DNA of 64,000 bases from Staphylococcus pseudoxylosus. Its GTDB lineage: Bacteria; Bacillota; Bacilli; Staphylococcales; Staphylococcaceae. The notes beneath the pieces are model-generated. The model did not search any database. It was not told the origin of the DNA and worked only from the letters and a program-made list of their open reading frames with translations. Below are positions 46,273 through 57,475 of the stretch, piece by piece. The stretch lies in NCBI RefSeq assembly GCF_003697915.1, contig NZ_RCVN01000002.1:1-64000 (forward strand). Reading direction: 5' to 3'. A program made the translations under genes and the position numbers. How positions within the stretch are numbered: position 1 is the first letter of the stretch; each line of letters starts with the position of its first letter.

Positions 46273-47184
46273 CTAATGTTGTAATAATTTTTCTTTTAAA
46301 TCCTTACGTTCATAGTCTAGTGAGTAAGGATCATTTAACCAGTAAATACCTTCATCTACTTTAAACGTTTGGCCTTTTTTAACTGCATCTGTGTTCTTCC
46401 AAACATCTTTATTTTCGAATGATAAATCACTGCCTTTAGCAACTGGCGTTACCACGTAATCACCTGTCATTTCAGGAATTTGTTCTTCAGAGATATCTGC
46501 TAAATCATTTTTTTGTGTTGCTTTTTCTACTTTTTCAGGCATTTTCAGTCCAAAGGAATCATATAAAATTTCACTGCCGTGACCATATGTTTTTCCTAAA
46601 GCGTAGATTTTTTTATCAAAGTCTTTAATGATTGATACTGTAGTATCTGCACCAATAGCGTCTTTAATTTCTTTTCCATCGTCTTTAGTTTTTGCTTCCC
46701 ATTGCTTAACCCATGCGTCTGCTTTATCTTCTTTACCTACAATTTTACCTAACTCTTTATGTTGTTCTTTATAGTCATGTTTCATGTAGTCAAAAGCTAT
46801 TGTAGGTGCAACTTTATTTAATTTTTTAATGTTTTTATCTGTATTATAAGTAATTATCAAATCCGGCTTAAGTTTTGCTACACTTTCAACATTTTCAGCA
46901 TCTACTTTTTCTACATCTTTAAATTTATCTTTTAAAACTTTACTATCATCTACAATATTAGCTACGCCAACGATATTAGCATCAAGTTGTTTCAATCCTC
47001 CAGCATATGTAGCCCCTAAGACTACAATACGTTTAGGGTTTTTCGGTATTTCAACTTTTTTTCCTGAGTCTTGTTTATATGTTGTCTTTTCACTGTTTCC
47101 CTTTGACGACTTATCATTTGAACCATTGCCACATGCTGCTAGCACAAGTATCAACGCTAGCAATGGTAATAATATTTTTTTCAT
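46273..47184 (-). CDS. fhuD2: Hydroxamate siderophore-binding lipoprotein FhuD2
   Basis: This 303-residue lipoprotein captures ferric hydroxamates and hands them to the FhuBGC importer encoded elsewhere. The lipobox LAAC places the lipidated Cys at 18. VVLGATYAGGLKQLDANIVGVAN, DLIITYNTDKNIKKLNKVAPT and YWLNDPYSLDYERKDLKEKL match the S. aureus protein as I recall it. I start at ATG 47182-47184 (MKKILLPLL), downstream of AAAGGGGA; the 33-residue extension upstream is non-coding by character. A Fur-like box lies 48 bases upstream. Confidence 0.9.
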   Translation of the reverse strand: MKKILLPLLALILVLAACGNGSNDKSSKGNSEKTTYKQDSGKKVEIPKNPKRIVVLGATYAGGLKQLDANIVGVANIVDDSKVLKDKFKDVEKVDAENVESVAKLKPDLIITYNTDKNIKKLNKVAPTIAFDYMKHDYKEQHKELGKIVGKEDKADAWVKQWEAKTKDDGKEIKDAIGADTTVSIIKDFDKKIYALGKTYGHGSEILYDSFGLKMPEKVEKATQKNDLADISEEQIPEMTGDYVVTPVAKGSDLSFENKDVWKNTDAVKKGQTFKVDEGIYWLNDPYSLDYERKDLKEKLLQH

Positions 47185-47231
47185 GCGTAAAATATCCCCT
47201 TTTCTCATATTGTATTTAATTATACATGAAG

Positions 47232-47250
47232 TTATATGATTCTCAATAAT
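47232..47250. promoter_or_regulatory. Candidate Fur box upstream of fhuD2
   Basis: TTATATGATTCTCAATAAT matches the 19-base Fur consensus GATAATGATTATCATTATC at 11 positions, including the ATGATT and TCA core. It is 48 bases from the fhuD2 start. Iron repression of fhuD2 is known in S. aureus. Confidence 0.5.
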
Positions 47251-47263
47251 ATGACACACATTA

Positions 47264-47306
47264 TTTTTAATGATAGAAAACATATATTTTTTTCTATCAT
47301 TAAAAA
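47264..47306 (-). terminator. Long A/T-rich hairpin downstream of nikE
   Basis: TTTTTAATGATAGAAAA and its exact complement form a 17-base stem just after nikE. It may end the nik transcript before fhuD2; the stem is unusually poor in G and C. Confidence 0.6.
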
Positions 47307-47320
47307 TAAAAAACAGCTAC

Positions 47321-48010
47321 TTAATAAATTGCTAGTAACTGTTTTGTATATGCATGGCGTTGTTTATCGAATAAAAATTTAATATTAAAATCATCTACGA
47401 TTTCACCATTTTTCATGACAATTAATCGTTCAACAATGTTATTTAAAAATGCTAAATCATGAGATATTAATAACATACCTTTATGTGTATCTGCGTAATA
47501 CTGTTTCAACACTTCAATCATACTTTGCTCAGCAATAACGTCTAAACTAGCTGTAATCTCATCGCAAATTAACATATCTGGTGCTAACATCAATGTACGA
47601 ATCGTATTAAAACGTTGCAATTGGCCACCACTTAATTGATCAGGGAACCTATTCAACAAGTGCTTATCTAGATGCATTTGTTTCATTAATATATGCATTC
47701 GCTGATGAATTTCATATGAGTTTGACTCACGACGATACTTTATCGCCTCTTCTAGAGATTTGCTCATTTTAAATTTGGGGTTAAAACTATCATATGCATG
47801 TTGAAATATAGGTAATAATCGCAAATCATTATTTGTATATTGTTCCTGAGATACTGGCAATAAGCCTAAAATAATTTGTGCTAATGTCGTTTTACCAGAA
47901 CCACTCTCACCTACAATACCTACAATTTCACCTGGCTGTATAGTAAGATTTATATTGTTTAAAACAGGGCTCTGTCCATATTTAAAATTCATGTTCTTTA
48001 TGTTAATCAT
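47321..48010 (-). CDS. nikE: Nickel ABC transporter ATPase NikE
   Basis: This 229-residue cytoplasmic ATPase is the last gene of the nik operon. Walker A GESGSGKT, signature LSGGQLQR, Walker B LICDEITASLD and the H-loop ISHD are intact. It is shorter than the usual Opp/Nik ATPases (about 270-330), lacking the C-terminal oligopeptide-type extension. Its start overlaps the end of nikD by 8 bases, with GGAGGGGAG upstream. Confidence 0.85.
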   Translation of the reverse strand: MINIKNMNFKYGQSPVLNNINLTIQPGEIVGIVGESGSGKTTLAQIILGLLPVSQEQYTNNDLRLLPIFQHAYDSFNPKFKMSKSLEEAIKYRRESNSYEIHQRMHILMKQMHLDKHLLNRFPDQLSGGQLQRFNTIRTLMLAPDMLICDEITASLDVIAEQSMIEVLKQYYADTHKGMLLISHDLAFLNNIVERLIVMKNGEIVDDFNIKFLFDKQRHAYTKQLLAIY

Positions 48011-48782
48011 TACTGCTCCCCTCCTTTAATTGGCTACGGGAGTTAAATAATTTCAAGCTGTATGAATCCACATCATGATTTTTAAAGGCTTGTACATGGT
48101 TTGAGTCGACTAATTTCCCTTTTTGAATAACATGTATCCAATCGCTAAAATTTAAAACATGTGATAAATTATGGGTAATTAATAAAAGCGTAACTTTATG
48201 AACTTCTGCTAAATGTTTGATTAGGTTCATAATTTTAGCGCCTGTTATCACATCTAGTGATGCAGTGGGTTCATCAGCAATAATTAATTTCGGATTGAGC
48301 ATCAATACGCTCGCTATTTGAACCCTAGCAAGTTGTCCACCTGACAAACTAAAGCGATAACTATTCATTGTTTTGTCTGGTGCTAAATCAACCCACTCAA
48401 GCGCTTGTGTTACATTTTTTTTGGCCATAGCTTTATCTATTTTATAATGTTGTCTATAAATTGCAATCAATTGTTTGCCTAATTTTGTATGCTCATTAAA
48501 GCTATGCGTATAATCTTGAGAAATAAAACCAATCTCTTTCCCTAAAAGTTCGTGCATATTCGACAATTTTTTATTTTCATAATTTAAACTGTCATAAGTC
48601 ATTATTAAATTATCAGGTAATTGTTGTACTAACGCTTTAGCAGTTAAACTTTTTCCTGAACCACTTTCTCCTACTAAAACATTTACTTTACTTGCTTTTA
48701 AACTGAGGTTGATGTGATCTATCAGTGTAGTACTTCTTTCACCTTTAATTACTAAATTGGTTATCTCAAGTAAATTAGTCAT
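48003..48782 (-). CDS. nikD: Nickel ABC transporter ATPase NikD
   Basis: This 259-residue ATPase pairs with NikE to power the importer. Walker A is GESGSGKS, the signature LSGGQLARV, Walker [13 protein letters not shown] and the H-loop ITHN. I start at ATG 48780-48782 ([10 protein letters not shown]), about 10 bases after GGAAAG; a GTG 9 bases earlier is almost on that site. It overlaps nikC by 8 bases. Confidence 0.85.
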   Translation of the reverse strand: MTNLLEITNLVIKGERSTTLIDHINLSLKASKVNVLVGESGSGKSLTAKALVQQLPDNLIMTYDSLNYENKKLSNMHELLGKEIGFISQDYTHSFNEHTKLGKQLIAIYRQHYKIDKAMAKKNVTQALEWVDLAPDKTMNSYRFSLSGGQLARVQIASVLMLNPKLIIADEPTASLDVITGAKIMNLIKHLAEVHKVTLLLITHNLSHVLNFSDWIHVIQKGKLVDSNHVQAFKNHDVDSYSLKLFNSRSQLKEGSSND

Positions 48783-49596
48783 TGATATCACGCTTTCCTT
48801 TTAATAATTTATCTCTTAATGCATCGCCAGCTAAATTAAACAATAGAATCGTGATTGTGATTAAACACGCTGGAACAATCAAAAGTAACGGATAAGAACT
48901 AATATAATCTCTGCCTGTATTCAACATTGCTCCCCATTCAGGTGAAGGTGGCTGTGCACCTAATCCGAGAAATGAAAGTGATGATATATATAATATTATT
49001 TTCCCAAAATCTACCGTCATCAGCACAATAATAGATGGTAAAACTTGTGGAAAGAAATGTTTAAAGATAATGACATGTGTTGGCACGTTAAATAATCGAG
49101 CCATTTGTATATAAGGTTTCGTGATTTCACTACTTATGACTGAACGAGTCAATCTAGTGTAAGTCATCCACTTAATAATCGTAATTGCTATGACCAAATT
49201 CCAAATACTAGGTTTGAAAAAACTAGCAAATGCAATCATAAGAACAAATTCAGGAATACTTAACCCTATATCAATAATACGCATAATAATTGTATCAACG
49301 ATGCCTTTTTTGTAACCAGCAATTAATCCTAATGGTACACCTATAATGACCGTAATCAACAATGTAATCAAACTAATAATCAATGTGTACCTTGCCCCGA
49401 TTATAACTCTTGAAAGTAAATCTCTACCATAATCATCGGTGCCTAACCAATGGTTTAAGCTTGGCATTTCAAGGCTACTCCCTAAGTTTACCTCATAAGC
49501 ATTTGTTGCCGACACAAAAAATTGTGCAATGATAAGAACCAATAAATACAATGCAAACACATAAAATATAAGATGTTGTTTATTTAATTGTTTCAT
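48775..49596 (-). CDS. nikC: Nickel ABC transporter permease NikC
   Basis: This 273-residue permease has an N-terminal helix, the DppC/NikC conserved [22 protein letters not shown] segment and five further helices. The cytoplasmic coupling loop is seen around [21 protein letters not shown]. It is joined to nikB by a TAATG overlap, so translation is coupled. Nickel rather than peptide as the substrate is inferred from the SBP type and the urease neighbourhood. Confidence 0.87.
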   Translation of the reverse strand: MKQLNKQHLIFYVFALYLLVLIIAQFFVSATNAYEVNLGSSLEMPSLNHWLGTDDYGRDLLSRVIIGARYTLIISLITLLITVIIGVPLGLIAGYKKGIVDTIIMRIIDIGLSIPEFVLMIAFASFFKPSIWNLVIAITIIKWMTYTRLTRSVISSEITKPYIQMARLFNVPTHVIIFKHFFPQVLPSIIVLMTVDFGKIILYISSLSFLGLGAQPPSPEWGAMLNTGRDYISSYPLLLIVPACLITITILLFNLAGDALRDKLLKGKRDIND

Positions 49597-50573
49597 TATA
49601 TTTCACCATCCTGTCGTTGCGGTTTCTTGGGATGACGTGAGCTATTATAACGGCGTTTGGGTTCTAACCATAGCAATAACAAATCACTTACGGTATTAGC
49701 CAAAACAACAAAGAAACCAATCATAATTACCGCACCTTGTACTACAGGATAATCCCTTGCACGTATGCTATCTACTAAGAAGTGACCGATACCTGGTATT
49801 CCAAATAAATTTTCAATGACGACAGTGCCTCCAATAAGACTTCCCACAGACATGCCTAATACCGTTATAACAGGGATAATCGCTGGTTTAAATAAATCAC
49901 TCCACAAAATATATCGTTCAGACATACCTCTGAGGCGTGAAGCCTCAACCTCTTTAGATTGATATAATTCTATTAAATTCGATCGCATCAATCTTACATA
50001 GTATGCACTCATACCCACACTCAATGCTATCACTGGTAAAATATAACCAGCTATCGTGTCTATACCAGAAGATGGTAAAACATTAAATTTCTGTGCAAAA
50101 ATATAAATTAAGATTGTTCCTAAAAAGAATGAAGGAACACTCACCGTAAAGGACGTTACAGTTCTGATAAATGTATCAACCCACGTGTGATAATATTTCG
50201 CTGCTAAAATTCCCATTGGAACTGCTGTTAATATGACAACCATTATAGTTAGAAAAGCAATGCTTAATGTTGGCGGTGTGTAATAAATTAATTCTTTTAT
50301 TACGGGTTCACCTGTTTGGTAACTCGTTCCGAAATTAAATTGAACGATTTGTCCTAACCATTGAAAATATTGCATGATAACTGGTTGGTTTAGACCCAAT
50401 TTTTCTTTTGTTGCTTCAACTTGGTCTGAGGATACATTTGCTATATCTAAATGTAAAATTTTATCAACTGGATCGCCAGGTGTAAGTTTCATTAATATGA
50501 ACGTAATACTAGAAAGGACAAACAATACAATGATCATTTGTCCAATTCTAGTTAGTATATTTTTAATTATCAT
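49596..50573 (-). CDS. nikB: Nickel ABC transporter permease NikB
   Basis: This 325-residue permease of the DppB/NikB type starts with helix [29 protein letters not shown] (only the PGDP motif matters), and the coupling loop is [27 protein letters not shown]. The tail after residue 305 is basic. It begins with an ATGA overlap with nikA, typical of tightly coupled operons. Confidence 0.88.
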   Translation of the reverse strand: MIIKNILTRIGQMIIVLFVLSSITFILMKLTPGDPVDKILHLDIANVSSDQVEATKEKLGLNQPVIMQYFQWLGQIVQFNFGTSYQTGEPVIKELIYYTPPTLSIAFLTIMVVILTAVPMGILAAKYYHTWVDTFIRTVTSFTVSVPSFFLGTILIYIFAQKFNVLPSSGIDTIAGYILPVIALSVGMSAYYVRLMRSNLIELYQSKEVEASRLRGMSERYILWSDLFKPAIIPVITVLGMSVGSLIGGTVVIENLFGIPGIGHFLVDSIRARDYPVVQGAVIMIGFFVVLANTVSDLLLLWLEPKRRYNSSRHPKKPQRQDGEI

Positions 50574-52045
50574 TGTTTCTTATCTACCTTGTAATCGATT
50601 AGATAAATACCCTCGGGTGTTGCTTTTAAGTTCTTCACGTCTTTATTCATACCAACGATATTATCCATATATGAGATATAGCTATTTGCAAAATCACTTT
50701 GCGTAATACTAATAATTTCATTTGTTAAACGATTACGTTCAGATTTATCTACTGTTTTATTAAACTCGTCAATTAATGCTGTTACTTTCTGATTGTTATA
50801 GTCTCCAGAATTAATTGCACCTTTAGGTTTGTATGCCTGATTAAAGAAGTATCCTGTATCTCCTCTAGGTATTGTACCAAAGCTATATAAAGAGGCATCC
50901 CATTGGTTTTTATCACTTAAATAGCCTTCAATATCATCTACATTGCGAATAGTAATATCGATATTGGCTTTTTTAGCATCTGATTGAATAACTTGCGCCA
51001 TTTTAGGTAGTTCTGGTCTCCCATTATACGTAGATACGGTTAATTTTAATGGATTTGATTTAGAATAGCCTTCTTCTTTCATAATTTGTTTAGCTTCTTC
51101 TAAATTTTGTTTTTGTATAGGTTGTTTATCTATAAAATCTAATTTTGTATTAAATGGTCCTGTAGCTGGTTGAGTATGATTCTTAGAGACATTACGTGCG
51201 ATACTTTCACGGTTAATAACTTTATCTAGTGCTTTACGTACAGGTTTAGTCATTTTGTCACTTGTATGATTGTACATAATCAATGACGTTCTAAATCCTG
51301 ATATTGCAGATGTAGTTGTCTTATCTCCATCTTTCAACTCTTTTTCTTTTTCAACAGGAACATCTGTAATTACATCTGCTTTACCTGATGTTAAATCGCT
51401 TGTACGAGCATTACCATCTTCTTGATATGTAACATTTACATGATCTAGTTTAGGTTTACCTTGCCAATAATCATCAAAACGATCTAACTTGATATTTTGA
51501 GATTGCTTATAGTGTTTAATTTGGTATGGTCCAGTACCAACAGGTGCTTTATTAATGTCATCTGCTTCTGTATCGTAAATTGCAGAAAATGGACTTGCTA
51601 ACTCTGACACTAATTCAGGATAAGCTTCTTTTGTAGTAATCGTAATATTTTGTCCATCTACATTAATATCTTTAATTGGGAGTGAGCCTTTAACGAGATC
51701 ACTTTTCTTAATACTTTCTTCCAAACTAGATTTGACCGCTTCGCCTGTCACTTTTTTACCATTTTGGAATTTAATGTCATTTTTTAACTTAATATCTAAT
51801 TGTGTTGGTGTTTTTTGTTCATATGAATCTACCAATACCTTTTCAACTTTGCCATCTGCACCAGCTTTAAATAGCGCTTCGGCAGCACCTATCTTCACTG
51901 GTACGTCTGTCTCATATGGTGCAATAGAAGTTGTTTTTAATGGCAGTTCAACGTCTAAAGTTTTCCCTTTTGATTCACTTCCTGAACCACTACATCCCGC
52001 TAATACCATGGCTGATATTGCAAGTAATGAAACAATTTTTTTCAT
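50570..52045 (-). CDS. nikA: Nickel-binding lipoprotein NikA
   Basis: This 491-residue cluster C solute-binding lipoprotein has its lipobox LAGC with Cys at 18. The fold signature of the SBP_bac_5 family is seen in VGTGPYQIKHYKQSQNIKLDRFDDYW. Length and layout match S. aureus NikA, which binds nickel with L-histidine and supports urease. No cntKLM (staphylopine) genes are near, so CntA is less likely. Oligopeptide binding cannot be excluded by eye, but the urea channel and urease genes beside it argue for nickel. Confidence 0.82.
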   Translation of the reverse strand: MKKIVSLLAISAMVLAGCSGSGSESKGKTLDVELPLKTTSIAPYETDVPVKIGAAEALFKAGADGKVEKVLVDSYEQKTPTQLDIKLKNDIKFQNGKKVTGEAVKSSLEESIKKSDLVKGSLPIKDINVDGQNITITTKEAYPELVSELASPFSAIYDTEADDINKAPVGTGPYQIKHYKQSQNIKLDRFDDYWQGKPKLDHVNVTYQEDGNARTSDLTSGKADVITDVPVEKEKELKDGDKTTTSAISGFRTSLIMYNHTSDKMTKPVRKALDKVINRESIARNVSKNHTQPATGPFNTKLDFIDKQPIQKQNLEEAKQIMKEEGYSKSNPLKLTVSTYNGRPELPKMAQVIQSDAKKANIDITIRNVDDIEGYLSDKNQWDASLYSFGTIPRGDTGYFFNQAYKPKGAINSGDYNNQKVTALIDEFNKTVDKSERNRLTNEIISITQSDFANSYISYMDNIVGMNKDVKNLKATPEGIYLIDYKVDKKQ

Positions 52046-52140
52046 TCTTATTCCTTCTTCCTAATAAATTTATAATCAATTAGAAAATCGAGTTACGCTT
52101 AAACGATGCCTATTTAGGGTATCTTTCCAATAAAACCATG

Positions 52141-53046
52141 CTATTCAATTTGTTGTACTTTCATTCGGTTACCTGCAAACAACATAATCCACGTTGCTAT
52201 GATAAAAGGTAGCGTAAACACTGGCAAACCGAATGGTGTTAATAAAGTCGTCATGCCCGCGTGTAATACAACTGTCAAAAGGATTCCTAAAACAATGCTA
52301 ATATATCGTTGAATCCTAGTACGGAAAGCAACACCTAAAGCGAGCACTGTTAGTATGACATTATAGCCAAACAATCCATCATTAATTTGATCATGATTTG
52401 CACCAAGTACTAGTACAGCAGTAAAACCAATGAGATTGGCTACTATAGCAAATACACCAGCTTTTCTTGAAGCAATAAAAATTCCTATAAGAATCAATAA
52501 TCCTGCCATAATGCTTTTCAACAAGAAAATTTCACTGAAACCTGATAAAAAAGCATTTATAAAATGAATACTATGTCCTGAAAATTGTATCTCTTGTACT
52601 GTATCAGGCAGTATATTGACATCTGCATTCACAAACTTAAATTGAAATGACATTAATAAGATCACCCAGCTAACAAATACATATGGCATGGTTAACATAG
52701 GCACGCCAAAAGGCTTAAAAAATTCTCTAAATGCTGAGCCTATTGGCATTGTAATCACAATTGCTATAAAAGCAATTAATATACTATACCATTCTGGCAC
52801 TAAAAATAGTGTCAATGCAATTGCTGTTAGTACTGGATTGAAACCTGCTAATCCCGTGTTAATCTCTTCATCTGAGTAATTTGTCCGTTTCGCTAATAAT
52901 AATGCAATAACACTCGCAGCTAAGGCCATCATACCAACCTTCCAATTTCCTATGAATAAACCTAACAAAATAAATAAGCCTGTCCATGCATTATTTAATA
53001 GCAGTACTTGTGCGATGTTCTTTAATATAATTCGAACAGCATTCAC
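52141..53046 (-). CDS. Urea channel (UT family, Yut/UtpA-like)
   Basis: This 301-residue membrane protein has the internal two-fold repeat of the urea transporter family: GLAGFNPVLTAIALTLF in the first half and GLFGYNVILTVLALG in the second, with FGVPMLTMPYVFVSW and FGLPVFTLPFIIATW as paired motifs. Such channels conduct urea passively. It is divergent from ureA across 212 bases and lies next to nikA, on the same strand. The ATG lies just upstream of MNAVRIILKN. Confidence 0.92.
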   Translation of the reverse strand: MNAVRIILKNIAQVLLLNNAWTGLFILLGLFIGNWKVGMMALAASVIALLLAKRTNYSDEEINTGLAGFNPVLTAIALTLFLVPEWYSILIAFIAIVITMPIGSAFREFFKPFGVPMLTMPYVFVSWVILLMSFQFKFVNADVNILPDTVQEIQFSGHSIHFINAFLSGFSEIFLLKSIMAGLLILIGIFIASRKAGVFAIVANLIGFTAVLVLGANHDQINDGLFGYNVILTVLALGVAFRTRIQRYISIVLGILLTVVLHAGMTTLLTPFGLPVFTLPFIIATWIMLFAGNRMKVQQIE

Positions 53047-53258
53047 ATTGTCACCTAGTTTCTCTACTTATTCCAACATACAACATAATATATTATAACG
53101 GATAAAATTTAAAGCAATATATATTTAATTTCAACGCGTTTTATTGCGTCATTAATTTTTTTCAGAGGGTTATTCTTGTAGTATACGTCTAATCGTCTTA
53201 TTAGATTAGTCACATACTATATTTTAAATTTATAAAAACGTCGAAAGGTAGTGAGCAT
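53047..53258. promoter_or_regulatory. Divergent control region of urea channel and urease operon
   Basis: This 212-base region must carry both promoters. TCTAAT-CGTCTT-ATTAGA (53188-53205) is a 6-6-6 dyad about 54 bases before ureA and could bind a regulator. I do not see a clear cre box. Confidence 0.45.
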
Positions 53259-53561
53259 GTGCATTTTACACAACGTGAACAAGACAAACTAATGTTAGTT
53301 ATTGCAGCAGATTTGGCTCGTAGACGTCAGCAAAGAGGTCTTAAGTTAAATTATCCCGAGGCAGTTGCCATTATAAGTTTTGAGTTACTAGAAGGTGCAA
53401 GAGACGGAAAAACCGTTGCAGAACTTATGAGTTATGGTAAACAAATATTAGGTGAGGATGATGTAATGGAGGGCGTTGCAGATATGTTAACTGAAATGGA
53501 AATTGAAGCAACTTTCCCTGATGGTACTAAATTAATTACCGTTCATCACCCAATTGTGTAA
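53259..53561 (+). CDS. ureA: Urease gamma subunit
   Basis: This 100-residue structural subunit starts [13 protein letters not shown] and ends [12 protein letters not shown], the usual gamma-subunit ends. The start codon is GTG at 53259, with AAAGGTAG upstream. It is the first gene of ureABCEFGD. With UreB and UreC it forms the cytoplasmic nickel enzyme that splits urea to ammonia and carbamate. Confidence 0.97.
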   Translation: MHFTQREQDKLMLVIAADLARRRQQRGLKLNYPEAVAIISFELLEGARDGKTVAELMSYGKQILGEDDVMEGVADMLTEMEIEATFPDGTKLITVHHPIV

Positions 53562-53576
53562 AGGAGGAAATTAATT

Positions 53577-53990
53577 ATGAAACCTGGTGAAATTATAGTT
53601 AAACGTACAGAAATTGAAGTTAATCTCGGACATAACGCTACGATACTTGATGTAAAAAACACAGGAGATCGCCCTATTCAAGTCGGTTCTCATTATCATT
53701 TTTTTGAAGCAAATCCTGCCCTACAATTTGAACGAGAAAAAGCTTATGGCAAACGGTTAGATATCCCTGCTGGCGCAGCGGTACGTTTTGAACCTGGTGA
53801 CGAAAAAGAAATTCAACTCGTTGAATTTAGCGGTAAAAGAAGAATTTTTGGTTTCCATGGTAAAGTAAATGGACCTATTGATGAGGCGCGTGTTTATAAG
53901 GCTGAAGATGATGACAGCGCTACAGAAATTATCGCTGAAGAAAATAAAGTCAGCGAAAATGCTAATAAAGAAAGTGGGTATAACAGATGA
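53577..53990 (+). CDS. ureB: Urease beta subunit
   Basis: This 137-residue subunit starts MKPGEIIVK after AAAGGAGG and contains [22 protein letters not shown] and [14 protein letters not shown], the beta-subunit core. The C-terminal 30 residues are acidic and variable, as in other staphylococci. Its stop overlaps ureC by ATGA. Confidence 0.97.
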   Translation: MKPGEIIVKRTEIEVNLGHNATILDVKNTGDRPIQVGSHYHFFEANPALQFEREKAYGKRLDIPAGAAVRFEPGDEKEIQLVEFSGKRRIFGFHGKVNGPIDEARVYKAEDDDSATEIIAEENKVSENANKESGYNR

Positions 53991-55702
53991 GTTTTAAAAT
54001 GACGCAATCACAATATACAAGTCTATATGGCCCTACTGTCGGAGACTCTGTAAGATTAGGAGATACCAATTTATTTGCGCGTGTCGAAAAAGATTACGCA
54101 ACATATGGTGATGAAGCTGCATTTGGCGGTGGGAAATCAATCCGTGATGGTATGGCTCAAAACCCTAATGTGACACGTGATGATAAGCAAGTAGCAGATT
54201 TAGTAATTACAAATGCACTAATTCTGGATTACGATAAAATCGTTAAAGCAGATATTGGTGTTAAAAATGGTTATATTATGAAAATTGGTAAAGCTGGTAA
54301 CCCAGATATTATGGATAACGTAGATATTATTATTGGTGCAACTACAGATATTATTTCTGCAGAAGGCAAAATAATAACAGCTGGTGGTATCGATACCCAC
54401 GTCCATTTCGTTAATCCTGAACAATCTCAAGTGGCCCTTGAAAGTGGTATTACTACACATATCGGTGGTGGGACAGGCGCATCTGAAGGTGCTAAAGCAA
54501 CTACTGTTACTCCAGGCCCTTGGCATTTACATCGCATGTTATTAGCGGCAGAATCATTACCTTTAAACATTGGTTTTACCGGTAAAGGACAAGCAGTTAA
54601 TCATACAGCTTTAGTAGAACAGATACATGGCGGTGCTATCGGTTTAAAAGTACATGAAGACTGGGGTGCCACACCTTCAGCATTAGATCATGCCCTACAA
54701 GTAGCTGACGATTATGACGTCCAAATTGCATTACATGCAGATACATTAAATGAAGCGGGCTTTATGGAAGAAACAATGGCTGCCGTTAAAGATCGTGTAC
54801 TGCATATGTATCATACAGAGGGTGCAGGCGGTGGACATGCTCCTGACCTCATTAAATCTGCAGCTTATTCTAATATACTACCATCTTCTACAAACCCTAC
54901 CTTACCTTACACTGTTAATACAATTGATGAACATCTAGATATGGTTATGATTACACACCATTTAAATGCTTCTATACCAGAAGATATCGCTTTTGCAGAT
55001 TCACGTATTCGTAAAGAAACAATTGCTGCCGAAGACGTATTACAAGATATTGGTGTATTTAGTATGGTCAGCTCAGATTCCCAAGCCATGGGCCGCGTCG
55101 GTGAAGTAATTACTAGAACTTGGCAAGTTGCACACCGTATGAAAGAGCAACGTGGTCCATTGGATGGCGACAGCGAATATAATGACAATCATAGAATCAA
55201 ACGCTATATAGCGAAATATACAATTAATCCTGCGATTACGCATGGTATTTCAGATTACGTTGGTTCAATCGACGAAGGTAAACTTGCTGATATCATTATG
55301 TGGGAGCCCGCATTCTTCGGCGTTAAACCTGATGTCATTATTAAAGGTGGATTAATAAACACTGCAATTAACGGTGATGCTAATGGTTCTATCCCTACTT
55401 CAGAACCTTTAAAATACCGTAAGATGTATGGCCAACTTGGCGGAAATATGCAAGGTACTTCAATGACATTCGTATCTACTACTGCTTATGAAAATGATAT
55501 TGGTAAATTATTAGGTTTAAAACGTAAATTAAGACCTGTGCATAATATTCGTAAACTAACTAAAGCAGATATGAAGAATAACAGCGCAACGCCAAAAATA
55601 GACGTTGATCCGCAGACATATGAAGTATTTGTAGATGGCGAAAAAATCACGAGTGAACCAGCTACGGAATTACCATTAACACAACGTTATTTCTTATTCT
55701 AG
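53987..55702 (+). CDS. ureC: Urease alpha subunit (catalytic)
   Basis: This 571-residue subunit carries the two-nickel centre. All ligands are present at positions shifted by four from the Klebsiella enzyme: H138 and H140 (DTHVH), the carbamylated K221 (GLKVHEDWG), H250, H276 (HTEGAGGGH) and D364 (SSDSQAMGR), plus the catalytic H324 in THHLNAS. The [13 protein letters not shown] start region is canonical. There is no sign of damage. Confidence 0.98.
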   Translation: MSFKMTQSQYTSLYGPTVGDSVRLGDTNLFARVEKDYATYGDEAAFGGGKSIRDGMAQNPNVTRDDKQVADLVITNALILDYDKIVKADIGVKNGYIMKIGKAGNPDIMDNVDIIIGATTDIISAEGKIITAGGIDTHVHFVNPEQSQVALESGITTHIGGGTGASEGAKATTVTPGPWHLHRMLLAAESLPLNIGFTGKGQAVNHTALVEQIHGGAIGLKVHEDWGATPSALDHALQVADDYDVQIALHADTLNEAGFMEETMAAVKDRVLHMYHTEGAGGGHAPDLIKSAAYSNILPSSTNPTLPYTVNTIDEHLDMVMITHHLNASIPEDIAFADSRIRKETIAAEDVLQDIGVFSMVSSDSQAMGRVGEVITRTWQVAHRMKEQRGPLDGDSEYNDNHRIKRYIAKYTINPAITHGISDYVGSIDEGKLADIIMWEPAFFGVKPDVIIKGGLINTAINGDANGSIPTSEPLKYRKMYGQLGGNMQGTSMTFVSTTAYENDIGKLLGLKRKLRPVHNIRKLTKADMKNNSATPKIDVDPQTYEVFVDGEKITSEPATELPLTQRYFLF

Positions 55703-55712
55703 GAGGTTAAAA

Positions 55713-56165
55713 ATGATCATCGAAGAAATCGTAGGCAATATCGCTAACATTTCAGAAAGCGATAAAGGAAAACATATAGAAAAAGTATATTTAGAAAACT
55801 CAGATTTAGTTAAACGTATCCAACGTGTTAAAACAGATCACGGTAATGAAATTGGTATCCGTTTAAAACAGCCAATTGACTTACAATATGGAGATGTTTT
55901 GTATAAAGATGATACTAATATGATCGTCGTAGATGTAAATTCTGAAGATTTACTTGTAATTAAACCACGCTCATTACAAGAAATGGGAGATATCGCCCAC
56001 CAACTTGGTAATAGACACTTACCTGCGCAGTTTACAGAAACCGAGATGCTAGTTCAATATGATTATCTAGTAGAATCACTATTAAAGGATTTAGGGATAC
56101 CATATGAACATGAAGACCGTAAAGTCAATCAAGCATTTAGACATATAGGTCATTCACATGATTGA
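55713..56165 (+). CDS. ureE: Urease accessory metallochaperone UreE
   Basis: This 150-residue nickel chaperone delivers metal to the UreDFG-apoenzyme complex. It has the N-terminal peptide-binding domain and the metal domain YQLGNRH-like segment [15 protein letters not shown]. The C-terminus ends in a short His-bearing tail (RHIGHSHD) rather than the long His run of some species. It starts after AGGAGG and overlaps ureF by 8 bases. Confidence 0.95.
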   Translation: MIIEEIVGNIANISESDKGKHIEKVYLENSDLVKRIQRVKTDHGNEIGIRLKQPIDLQYGDVLYKDDTNMIVVDVNSEDLLVIKPRSLQEMGDIAHQLGNRHLPAQFTETEMLVQYDYLVESLLKDLGIPYEHEDRKVNQAFRHIGHSHD

Positions 56166-56847
56166 TCACGCTCATCTACGCCTGTTTCAATTTTGCGATT
56201 CACAATTTCCAACAGGTGCATTCAGCCATTCATTTGGCCTTGAAACTTATATCCAACGCGATATCGTTCATGACGAACAAAGTTTCCAGCAATGGCTTAT
56301 ACTTTTTCTAAATGAACAATTAACTTATGCTGATGGCTTAACGATGCGTCTCGTTTACAATGCGCTTGAACAAAATGATACACAAGCTATTTTACGATTA
56401 GATCGTATCCTTTTCGTACAAAATTTACCAAAAGAAACACGCCAAGGATCTAAACAGATGGGGCATCGCATGGTGAAACTTGCTTCTGAGCTATATGACA
56501 GTGATTGGTTAGACTGGTATCATGCTCAAATGCGAGACAAAAAAGCAATGTTACATCCCGCTATTTGTTTTACTATGCTTGGCCATCATCTTGGGGTCGA
56601 TATAGAAACGATTATTGATTACTATTTATATCAAAACGTGTCTAGCCTTACCCAAAATGCAGTACGTGCAATACCCTTAGGGCAGACTGCTGGCCAACGC
56701 ATCGTTTATCAAATGATACCCATCATGAAAGATACGAGAGATCATATTATGACTTTAGATGAATCACAACTTGGTATTACTGCACCAGGTTTAGAAATCA
56801 ACCAGATGGAACACGAAAACGTGAACGTAAGAATTTTTATATCTTAG
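56158..56847 (+). CDS. ureF: Urease accessory protein UreF
   Basis: This 229-residue helical protein bridges UreD and UreG during nickel insertion. Typical segments are [26 protein letters not shown] near the start, [15 protein letters not shown] [18 protein letters not shown] and [16 protein letters not shown]. It overlaps ureE, so translation is probably coupled. Confidence 0.94.
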   Translation: MIDHAHLRLFQFCDSQFPTGAFSHSFGLETYIQRDIVHDEQSFQQWLILFLNEQLTYADGLTMRLVYNALEQNDTQAILRLDRILFVQNLPKETRQGSKQMGHRMVKLASELYDSDWLDWYHAQMRDKKAMLHPAICFTMLGHHLGVDIETIIDYYLYQNVSSLTQNAVRAIPLGQTAGQRIVYQMIPIMKDTRDHIMTLDESQLGITAPGLEINQMEHENVNVRIFIS

Positions 56848-56860
56848 GAGGTCAAACTTT

Positions 56861-57475
56861 ATGACAGATACAATTAAAATAGGTGTGGGCGGACCTGTCG
56901 GTGCAGGAAAAACACAACTTATTGAAAAAATTGTAAAACGCTTAGCAAAAGACATGAGTATTGGTGTTATCACGAATGACATTTATACAAAAGAGGATGA
57001 AAAAATATTAGTTAATTCTGGTGTATTACCTGAAGACAGAATTATCGGAGTAGAAACAGGTGGCTGCCCTCATACAGCTATACGTGAAGACGCCTCAATG
57101 AATTTTGCTGCAATTGATGAATTAAAAAAACAAAATGATGATATTGAACTTATTTTCATCGAATCCGGTGGCGACAATTTAGCGGCAACTTTCAGTCCAG
57201 AATTAGTAGATTTCTCAATCTATATTATCGATGTTGCTCAAGGGGAAAAAATTCCTCGAAAAGGTGGACAAGGTATGATTAAATCCGATTTCTTTGTTAT
57301 AAACAAGACTGACTTAGCACCTTATGTTGGTGCGTCATTAGAACGCATGGCCGAAGACACAAAAGTATTCCGTGGCAACCGTCCTTTCACTTTCACAAAC
57401 CTTAAAACAGATGAAGGTTTAGATGAAGTTATTGAGTGGATAGAACAAGACGTATTTCTTAAAGGGTTAGCTTAA
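56861..57475 (+). CDS. ureG: Urease accessory GTPase UreG
   Basis: This 204-residue SIMIBI GTPase drives nickel insertion. The P-loop is GGPVGAGKT (10-18), the metal-binding Cys-Pro-His is in [15 protein letters not shown], and NKTD gives guanine specificity. It starts after AGGAGG and is joined to ureD by TAATG. Confidence 0.97.
   Translation: MTDTIKIGVGGPVGAGKTQLIEKIVKRLAKDMSIGVITNDIYTKEDEKILVNSGVLPEDRIIGVETGGCPHTAIREDASMNFAAIDELKKQNDDIELIFIESGGDNLAATFSPELVDFSIYIIDVAQGEKIPRKGGQGMIKSDFFVINKTDLAPYVGASLERMAEDTKVFRGNRPFTFTNLKTDEGLDEVIEWIEQDVFLKGLA

Noticed and set aside
50570..52045. Alternative reading of the ABC operon as staphylopine-metal importer CntABCDF
   Set aside because: No cntKLM biosynthesis genes or CntE exporter are nearby, and the sequence start and length fit NikA better; the urease neighbours support nickel.
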